A stretch of 64,000 nucleotides of DNA, taken from Toxorhynchites rutilus septentrionalis. Its lineage: Eukaryota > Arthropoda > Insecta > Diptera > Culicidae. Position 1 is the stretch's first letter. Each line of letters starts with the position of its first letter. Location: assembly GCF_029784135.1 (NCBI RefSeq), contig NC_073746.1, positions 287,381,348-287,445,347 on the forward strand. Reading direction: 5' to 3'. The position numbers were made by a program, and so were the translations under genes. Below are positions 55,799-64,000 of the stretch, in pieces. The notes below the pieces were generated by a model that ran no database searches, had not been told where the DNA came from, and was given only the letters and a program-made list of their open reading frames with translations.

Positions 55799-57077
55799 TC
55801 TATATATATAAAAATGGAATTCTGTCTGTCTGTCTTTCTGTCTGTCTTTCTGTCTATCTGTCCGTCTGTCTGATTCTTATGGACTCGAAAACTACTGATC
55901 CGATCGACATGAAAATTGGTATGTAAGGGTTTTTGGAGCCGGCGAAGGTTTTCGTGATAGTTTGAGACCCCTCCCCCCTCTCTGAGGGGGGGGGGGGGTC
56001 TGTCATACAAATGAAACACAAATTTCTGCATTGCTCGAGAATTAATCAAGTAAATGAAACCAAATTAGGAATATGGAGGTTTTGGGGTGCAATGAATGTT
56101 TCTATGGTGGTTGGGGAGCTAGGGGACTGGCATACAAATGAAGCATACATTTCTGCATGATTCAAGAACTAATTACACTCCTCCCATCTTTCTAAGAAGG
56201 GAGGGGGTGTCTGCCATGGAAATGAAACACAAATTTCTGCATAACTCGAGAATTAATCAAGAAAAAGTAGCCAAATTTGGCATGTGAAGGTTTCAGGGGG
56301 CACGAAACGTTTCTATGATGAATACATTCTTCCCGCCTCTCTAAAGGTGGCTACCATACTAATGAAATACAAACTTCAGCATAACTCGAGAACTAATCAA
56401 GCACAATTTGGGATGTGAGGGTTTTTTGGTATAAGAAATGTTTCTATGATGGTATGACACCTCTTCCTCCTCTGGAATGGAGAGGGGGTCCCATAAAAAT
56501 GTTACACATATTTCAACCAAAAATATTCCTATCAAACATGACAATTGAAAATTTTTGGAAAAGTCTAAAGGAAAAAGGCAAAATTCGGAAAATTAAATTC
56601 CCTTATGTTCTACAATTACATAGTAACAATCGTTGTTAGTCCATTTGATGTTTGCGCTAACGAAATATCTTTATCTTCTTCTATCTATACCAATAAAAAT
56701 GGATTGCCGAATATGTTGATAAGAGCAAAACTGGAGGAAGGAATTGTCCGGTTTAGGGCTGTCTTTATTCTATCATATTTTCTGTATCAAACATTTATTC
56801 CATGTAACGGAGAAATGTGTTATTTGCAAGTGGTTGAAAAATCTTGAACGAGAATTGTGTCAGAAAATAATCTGATATTATAATGATGAGTTTTGGTAGA
56901 AGTACTAAGAATTTTATTGTAAAAGGTAAATTCAACGGGGTCGATTAGAAGATCAATCAATGCACAGTTCTGCGATTTGATCCATGAGCTTGCGCTTAGT
57001 AAAAAAACGTGAATGTTTGAAGGTATTGGTAACAAAAAACAAATTTTGGGCGGGACGAAGTTTGCCGGATCAGCTAG
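55799..57077 (+). mobile_element. Helitron-like non-autonomous repeat, near-complete
   Basis: Starts TCTATATATATAAAAATGG preceded by A and ends CAGCTAG followed by T, which fits Helitron insertion between A and T with TC and CTRR termini. A TGTC-rich block and repeated internal units (CAAATTTGGCATGTGAAGG, GGGGGTC-type) lie between. No Rep/helicase frame. Other copies: 16040, 25321, 31990, 37573; a short relative is at 58961-59216. Confidence 0.6.
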
Positions 57078-58560
57078 TGTTAAATAAAGCGCCAAATTTC
57101 GATCAGAAATACGACTTTTTTCCCCACCTTATATGATCATTCGAATATTCATGGACTTAGGAACAGGAAAAGTTGGGGTAGGAGTGTTGAGATTGTTGCG
57201 AAGATTACAAAATAGGGGATAAACCTTTGAATCCGCTTGGATATTCACTTGATTTATTGGATTCTTAAAAGATGTCTAATTGTCATCTTCATATGTTACG
57301 ATATTATACCAGAACAATTCCAATAAAACTTGTATGGCGAATTATTATTTATTTCAGTTTAAAAACAAATTCACGATGTGCATTAGAGTGTCATGAAAAG
57401 AGTGCATGAAATCGGAGTTTTGAAAACATTGTTAATACCAATTGTCTTTAAATTGCATGAAACGTTGAGATCTACTGTCATTCAAATCCCGAAATTCGAT
57501 TTTTAATAATATCCCTTGGATAATTTTATGGTTTTCAAAAAACTTAAACTTAAACTTAAAATGGTTTTGCTAGTGAATAAAGTCCGATTGAGCTGAAATT
57601 TTGCATAGGGTATTTTGTGGCGAGAATCAATATTTGGCAGGAAGTCTCTTTCAAAAATTCGAAGGTCACTCTTCCCATACATTCACTGAAAATCTAATGT
57701 GCATAATATGTAACAAAGCAAAAATTGAAAATAAACATTTTTCTCTAAAATATTTTTACGTAGTTCTCGCAACAGGAATTGTCTTCCCATTGGAAATTGG
57801 AAAAATCATAGAAATTTAAAGTTTTCCCAGAGATTTTCTTTTATTTTTTTTCATGATTTGATTATCCGGATAATTTGATTATTCCGAAGTGATAAAAAAT
57901 AATCAACATTCCGGATAATTGAGCCCGACCTGTACTACCAAATGTTTGTACAAAAGAATTCCGTTCTTAAATTTCTATAATGTTATTTCGTAGTTCTACG
58001 TTAACAAATGGTCGTGTTTTGGACACCACCCTTCATTATTTATTGAATTTTTTGCGGTTCGCGACATTATGCCTAACACTTTTTGTCCACTTGAGCTTGA
58101 AGAATAACGACGCTGAATCTTCTTGAAAAAAATAAAAGGGGAGTGTGGAGCAGTGCGGGGCAAAAGTGTGCATTGGCCTTTTTGAAGCCAACGAGTATAA
58201 AAGTTCTACAACAGTGTATTCGTTTGATACATTATTACACCAGCAGCTCATACATATAAACACGATACACGTCATGAAAGTGGCAAAAAGTTATGAGTTA
58301 AAAAGAGTTTTGCGATGTTTTGATCTATTTTTTCAGTTTCGGAGAAGACGATTTACTTACCTAAAATAACTGGAAAGTTGGAAACTACACTGTCAAGGAA
58401 ATCTTCATTCTATAATAGACGATAGTGCATATTCGTTTTTGTAAAAAAGTTCAAGAGCTTTTTTTTTAAATTCGATTAGTTCAAAAATTGGGGCAAAGAT
58501 GCGCAGTGGCTGTGGGGCAATTTTTAACGGGACCCATAAGAAGAAAGCTGATTTGAAGAA
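57078..58560. other. Intergenic, no gene seen
   Basis: AT-rich sequence with short frames. It contains a degenerate half of the GACGTAG palindrome near 57989-58003. No domain or shared repeat was recognised beyond that. Confidence 0.5.
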
Positions 58561-58689
58561 ATGCACTCTAGAAACGCTCAAATGGCCCGACAGAGGCTTC
58601 GGGAGGAAGTCTCGAAATGTCGGATTGCGGCAGACCTCGGTATTTCTGAATCAGCTCTGAGGAAGAGGCTCATATCAGAGAGTGATTAA
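58560..58689 (+). pseudogene. Psq-type helix-turn-helix fragment, pogo-like transposon relic
   Basis: A frame ending in TAA reads RQRLREEVSKCRIAADLGIS followed by ESALRKRL, the pattern of a pipsqueak/CENP-B-like DNA-binding helix-turn-helix at the start of pogo-group transposases. No downstream DDE domain is present. Could also be a decayed exon of a psq-domain host gene. Confidence 0.45.
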
Positions 58690-58960
58690 CGGTTTGAATC
58701 TTCTTTTATTGACATTTACAAAGTGTCGGAATCCTCAGAACCGAAATCCAAGATGAGGAATAAAAATAAACAATTACTTAAAAATAATTCAAAATGAATT
58801 TCAAATGAATTTTTTTTTATTTTCACCATGCATTCAATTCAATAACGGTTATGTTTCGTTTATGTTTATTTTTTGACAATAAACTTCAAAAAAATATGGT
58901 TTTTTTAACAATGAGTTTCAAATAAATCAAGTGAAGATAACTATTGATTTATAAACTTGT

Positions 58961-59216
58961 TCTATATAAATAAAAATGATTTGGTGTCCGCACCTCACGA
59001 TTTAACTCAAGAACGGAGAATCGGATTTTAACAGTCAGTATCAGGACTGATGCGTCTTAGTCTGCATCAGGTTTATATGTCAAAAAAGAAATTATATACC
59101 GCGAATATACATTACGTACATAAATATAATTTCAGTGGGAACTTGAGTGTTCGAAATGATTTATATCAATATATAATATCAATTATGGGTGGGACGAAGT
59201 TCGACGAGTCAGCTAG
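58961..59216 (+). mobile_element. Short Helitron-like repeat
   Basis: Starts TCTATATAAATAAAAATG and ends GGGTGGGACGAAGTTCGACG plus AGTCAGCTAG before T, the terminal pattern of the 55799 family, but with a different 230-bp interior. Confidence 0.55.
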
Positions 59217-60362
59217 TTTGTAAATAAAAACGAATTCTGTTTCAAACATTTCCGGATATCTTGTATTGTCAGTCTCCTCCCTCTCAAAAATTTCCACGTG
59301 GTATGTTCCACCATAACACCCACTCTTCTGCACCCATAAAAACCATAGAACACCCCCCCTCTCCTGCCTATTGGACGGTGTCTACACTCTTTAGTAATTA
59401 TGCTTCTCCCGCTCTGATGATAAACCATTTATTTTTGGTATAAGTTATCTCAGAAGTTCAATTCAATAAGTGCGCACCTTTGCCCCACATTACTCTATAA
59501 GTCACGATTACATTGTCAGCGCAGGACTACGAAATAGTTTATTGAATTCGCCTTGCTCTTCACTTCGATTATTATCTTATAAAGAAACGTAACATGATAA
59601 TTAAATATTCGGTAAACATTTTTGTAGTCCTGAGAAGGGTTGCGGTGTTTAATCATAACTCTCTCGTAGCCTTGATGGGCGATTTGAAAAACTTTAACAA
59701 AAAACTTAGCCTTAAAAACGCTGTTCAAATGTACGGAATAGATAACATCTTTTATCGTCATCTTTTCTCTTTCTGGTTGCAAACGGCATCATTTATACTC
59801 TGGCTCGCACATGCTTGTTTTTGTCGGTACCGCAGGGGATGATCCGTTTGTTCGTACCAATGGACAATCAAAACGATGAATTTTCGGGATGGTTTAATAA
59901 TTCAATAGACATATATAATTCCTGGTGTGTAGAAATATTTTCAATCGATTGATGAAGAAAAATCTAATTTATCAAGAAATAGACGAGTTATGAGCATTCA
60001 AAATCTTCCATTTCGATGGTGACTTTTCAAATTTTCATTCACATGCAGTCAGACGTCAGCCACAAATTCGTAATTGCCAAGTAAGGAGAAGTATTATTAC
60101 ATTACTATCTTATTCGAAACATCAGATAAATGATAGTGTGGCAGTTGCACGAAAGTTTTGATGAGCACTAAATGCATTATAAGTGAATAATTGAATTCAG
60201 TACTCAGATATGCCGATATCGATAGTACTAAATGAATTAAGAAAATTAGTATCAGTCGAGCTGCCAACATGATGAGCATGATGAGACAACAGGTAAAATA
60301 AAATATTTCTCGGTTTTATGATTCAGTTAGCCTTATGGAGCTCCCATTCTAACTATCGCAGT
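59217..60362. other. Intergenic, no gene seen; likely upstream region of the last Gr exon
   Basis: Overlapping opposite frames at 59516-59842 show no domain. No repeat shared with the rest of the window was noticed. Any Gr promoter would be in the last few hundred bases. Confidence 0.45.
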
Positions 60363-61045
60363 ATGTTGGTACTCAGAGCTACTCAATCGCAGGTTCTCTA
60401 TTTAAATATTAGTAAACTGTATCCACCGGAACAACGATCCAAAAGAATCGTCAACGCTGGACAGTGTTTCAAAAGGATCAGCTTAGTGAGCAAATTTGGC
60501 GGCATCGCACCCGTTTTTACCGGTTTAGAAAATGTACGATGGAAATATTTCCTTCAATCACTCAACTGGGTATTCTGTTCTATTATTGTTGCTTTTTACG
60601 CCTGGATGAGCAGTTTTTCGAACCGGGATATGGTCGCCAAAATATACAACTCGGTCATTATGACGACTATTATGGAGACAATGACCTCTAACTTTTATCT
60701 GATTCTGATACTGCTGGTCGTCTTTTGCCAGGCATGCTATGGAAAGCTGGAGCAGATATTCAGAACGCTCGATGAAATGGACAACTATTTGGAACGAACG
60801 GATGTCACGGTTTCTTCAGTGCGTTTGAACAGAATAACCTATTTTATGATTGCGGTTGGAATTATACCACAGAACGTGATTAATGTGTTGGTTTTCGTGC
60901 ACATTAGCAGTGAACCTGTGAAACTAGACTTCTGGCTAATATTTTCGCAGTGCGTTCACCTTACTTTCCCGTTTATGTTTCTGAGTGCAATATTAACTGT
61001 GATAGCGATATTGATTAAATTCCAGCAAGTAAACCAGTTGATCAG
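60363..61045 (+). CDS. Gustatory receptor-type first exon (subfamily B), intact
   Basis: About 228 residues from the ATG at 60363 (MLVLRATQSQ), chosen because it aligns with the start of the 41572 exon; an in-frame ATG at 60318 would add 15 residues. Blocks: KLYPPEQRSK, LVSKFGGIAPVFTGLE, SNRDMVAKIYNSV, CQACYGKLEQIFRTLDEMDN, then IIPQNVINVLVFV and FLSAILTVIAILI. Four membrane segments at about residues 60-80, 98-120, 156-178 and 190-215. Ends VNQLIR with phase-2 donor AG|GTAAAT at 61045/61046. Membrane chemoreceptor by family; ligand unknown. No C-terminal exon is seen in the remaining 2.9 kb. Confidence 0.82.
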
Positions 61046-61157
61046 GTAAATATATTTTTAATTCTATGATTACAAATAATTATAATTAATCAAAGAAGAA
61101 AAGGACAGCGCTGAATCAAAAATAATAAAACATAACACGAACTAGGTAAATAATGCC

Positions 61158-61341
61158 CATCTTCTTCTTTGGATGGTACTAACGTTCCCAATAGAACTTT
61201 CACCGTATCATCGTAGGTATTACTTGCGTCATTTTTTTAGTATTAGGTACTTAGTTGAGATTTCCTATGCCAAATAACACGCCTTGATTGTATTCTAGAT
61301 CGCCAAACTCTAGCATACGCGTGACCACAGTACACGTCGAA
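61158..61341 (-). mobile_element. SINE, 5'-truncated copy of the 15065 family
   Basis: Matches the body and CTTCTTCTTT tail of the SINE at 15065-15337 (ATTACTTGCGTCATTTTT, TGCCAAATAACACGCCTTGA, ATACGCGTGA) but lacks the tRNA-like head with boxes A and B. Confidence 0.8.
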
Positions 61342-62584
61342 AGAAATCCAGCTGGTAATCAGACGACAGCGGCAGCGAGGGCGTCCAAAATGGTTGTTTT
61401 CCCAACCCGAGAGTTTAAAAAAAGTTTTCTGAATTAGCCTTTTTCGAGGCTGGAAACGAATGAACTGCAAAAGTTTAAAGTATCAACCGTCAAACACACA
61501 CTCACTCCGTATCGATCATTCAGATTCTAACCGGAAAGCAGTGTACATCACCAAAATAGTTAGCAGCAGCAAACGAGTTTCAATTTTTCTGCCTTCCAGA
61601 GAAGAACCTTGACCCACTGCTCTCGTGGTATTGATCCAATACACAGTGATGGTAGTGGTGGTCAAATGTAGAATCGCCTCCGACTGCATTTAGTATGTCT
61701 GGAAGAAGAGTTGCATTACGTGCATTGGCTATAAGGACACAAATTTTGACATATGCGACATTGCGAGAACAAGAATAAATCTATGATTTAACTTTCTTCA
61801 ACTGCTCCCATAAAACTATGAGTCTTTTCAGGGCCACCGAATGATTTACTGATGAGTTATTTCAGTGCAATTGAATGAAACAATTCGATGCAATCCAAAA
61901 TAATATAGTTTTTAAAAACTACTTGGATATTCAATAAGCTCAATTTTTCAGTGTCGCTCTAAACAGCGAGCAGTCAACAGTGCATATTATTGCCGAGGCT
62001 GAGAGAAAATTTGAAAATGTTATTGTCCTGCTGCTTTGAGAATGGTCTGCATGCATATAGTTTGCTTACATTACATATAAAAATATGAATAAGAAACAAC
62101 ATGATGAACTATTTTGTCCTGCGTCTCTCCGGTTATGTCGTCGACATTACCCACCCGTCTTTTGCAGCTCTCATCACTAGAAAACACCTTCTTTACATCT
62201 GGATTGAAATACGCAGCACTTTAACTCCACTTTTAACCCTGAAAAATGTTCAAATGCACGAGAGCTCGATGATCGATCGGAAAAAGTCACCAATTAGCCA
62301 GAACGGACTCCAGAATTCACACAAGCTCTTTCCAAAAGTTATAAGAATCAATTCGCTTTTTATTATTTTGGACGTTACATTAGAATGCATTGAAAAATTT
62401 TGGAAAACTTTTGAGTAGAAAGTTTAACGAGCCTTATAATCGGACCGGATGGTTTTGTGGAAGCAGTTGAAGTTGAAGGTTATAAACAGCAGTCATTCGC
62501 TAACTAGACTTATCGTTAACAGGGCGTGTGTTAAATGGACTGCGAAGCAGTTAGGTACCAATAATAGACGTCATGTGGCAAAAA

Positions 62585-63182
62585 AAATCGGTTAACATGC
62601 GGCCATAACGTTCACCATTCACAGTTACCGTCTCGCCGTCCTCATTTTCAAAGAAATACGGCCCGATGACTCCACCAGACCATAATGCGCACCAAACAGT
62701 GGCAGTTGGACTTTATATGGATGTATGTGCAAGTCCAAATGCAAAATTCGCCACAATGATGTGTTTGATAAGCCCAATTGCTGAGCACGCCGTGGAATCG
62801 AAACATTCGGGTCATTCTCCACACTGGCAGCAACAGCAGCAATATTTTCGGCCGAACGCACATTACGATGATCACAGGTTTCACAATATCCACTACGGAT
62901 CCAGTTTGTTCGAATTTACGCACTACATTAGCGATTGTGTGCTCTGTATGCCGTCCATGACGACCAAAATCCGTCCGTAATGCTCGAAAAACATTTGCCG
63001 GTTTTTCATCATTTTTATAGTATAATTTAACAAAATTAACACGTTGTGCGATGCTAAAACGATCCATATTATAAAATGGCAGACATTAAACTAACGATAT
63101 GACGCTTTGGTTGACAGCTATGTCAAACGGTTGTCAGCGCAGGGCTGTATACTTTCGGAAGCCCGAAATGGAAAACCCTGTA
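62585..63182 (-). pseudogene. Tc1/IS630-type transposon relic with DUF4817-like N-terminus
   Basis: From the ATG at 63067 the minus strand reads MDRFSIAQRVNFVKLYY, then HTIANVVRKFEQTGSV, the N-terminal helix-turn-helix of this group. After a frameshift it continues SIPRRAQQLGLSNTSLWRIL. An internal deletion after HPYKVQL removes the first catalytic region and joins to VWCALWSGGVIGPYFFENED and NGERYGRMLTDFF. It stops near 62585. The outer end CAGGGTTTTCCATTTCGGGC lies next to TA at 63183-63184; the other end is missing. Confidence 0.78.
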
Positions 63183-63184
63183 TA

Positions 63185-64000
63185 ATATAACTCCTCAACT
63201 ATGTTTTATACTGGTCGGTATGGTTCATGAGTGCTTAAAACGAGAAAAACAAAGTCTTATCAATGCCCTAGACTAATGAAGGAGAGGTGTGATAACTGCT
63301 AACTGCTACTTGCCTAATTATTTTCTAGCTTTTAGTACATTATTATGTTTAATCACAATTAAACCGTTTAGCTTAAAAAGTTTTTTTACTTATTTTATTT
63401 TAGAGCGAAATTGTGGTATTAAAGCCCATGCACAAACGAAAATGGAAACAGAAAGAAAAACGAATTGATTGCTTACTTTTGGCACGGAATTTACTAAGAA
63501 CTCATTATTTTGTTAAGCCGTTGCAAATATATTTATTTGTTTTGTGAACGTATATTATAAAATAGCATTCAGACCCTAAAAATGACAAGATCAATTGAAT
63601 GTGAGAGATTCACGTCTAACTGTTTTTGAAAAACAAATTTAATAATTGCTAATAATCGCAATTCCAAGCGTTGGATCTGAGAAAAAAAAGCTATAAGGGT
63701 GGTTCCAAGACACGACTGCATTGTTAGTGCTGTAGTACAAATACACTCTGTCAAATATATATCGGGAATTTGCACTTGTAAATTTTAAAATTTCAAATAT
63801 TAGAAATTTGTTACTACTGTCAGTGGTTTTGATATCAGATTTGAGCACGATCTGTCATTTAGTATGTTTACAGCATCATTAAGAACAAGTCTTTTTTTTT
63901 CTTCAGCGATTTTTGGTATCGGTTAAAGATAATGCGTGCATTTTTGTGTGTTGCAAATAAAATTTCTTGTGTCCAAGCGTTCAAAATCTTGCAGAATACA
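63185..64000. other. Intergenic to window end, no gene seen
   Basis: No Gr C-terminal motif (aromatic-hydrophobic run ending QF) was found on the plus strand, and no repeat shared with the rest of the window was noticed. Confidence 0.45.

Noticed and set aside
59516..59842. Overlapping 88- and 82-codon frames on opposite strands
   Set aside because: No domain, no signal and no relative in the window; most likely chance frames.

Overview
The window looks like nuclear DNA of a mosquito, most likely a culicine such as Aedes. The grounds are AT-rich intergenic DNA packed with nested transposons, an intact Tc1/mariner-type transposase with a D,D37E spacing (a class known from mosquitoes), tRNA-derived SINEs of which one ends in GAA triplets, R1-clade and I-clade non-LTR retrotransposons, Mos1-like mariner relics, and a dispersed set of insect gustatory-receptor (Gr) exons. 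The species call is inference; no marker gene settles it.

Host genes. The only convincing host coding sequences are seven long plus-strand Gr-type exons: 8189-8925, 19015-19633, 27936-28576, 28820-29472, 41572-42269, 42544-43201 and 60363-61045. Each encodes about 210-245 residues carrying the first four or so membrane segments. Each stops at an AG|GT donor that splits an Arg codon in phase 2. None is followed by a visible exon with the conserved Gr C-terminus. Two pairs lie only 243 and 274 bp apart, too close for private C-terminal exons, so I read them as alternative first exons spliced to shared 3' exons beyond position 64000. Four are open and three are decayed.

Transposons by region. 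1-8188 holds a TA-flanked MITE (923-1275), a dead mariner (2847-3997), a histone H2A relic and several repeats. 9241-14230 is an R1-clade retrotransposon with a 12-bp target duplication, sitting just downstream of the first Gr exon. 15065-15337 is a SINE with a 12-bp target duplication. 18059-18599 and 21522-22943 are deleted Tc1-like elements, the second containing a hAT-like MITE. 24306-25260 is a Mos1-like mariner relic. 47349-53950 is an I-clade retrotransposon with an apparently intact ORF1, a dead ORF2 and a SINE inserted with a 17-bp target duplication. 54815-55790 is another mariner relic, 55799-57077 a Helitron-like repeat, and 62585-63182 a further Tc-like relic.

The most striking structure is a giant near-identical inverted duplication: arms 31020-35220 and 35816-40244, spacer of 595 bp. 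The right arm runs into an intact D,D37E transposon (40004-41301); the left arm carries only the first part of the same transposon and stops at a long (TA)n tract. A perfect 33-bp-stem hairpin sits exactly at the inner edge of the left arm.

Also notable are three decayed histone H2A-derived segments, a separate 210-bp repeat with a perfect histone 3' stem-loop, and a palindromic 16-mer (GACGTAGGACTACGTC and close variants) found at the edges of unrelated repeats across the window.
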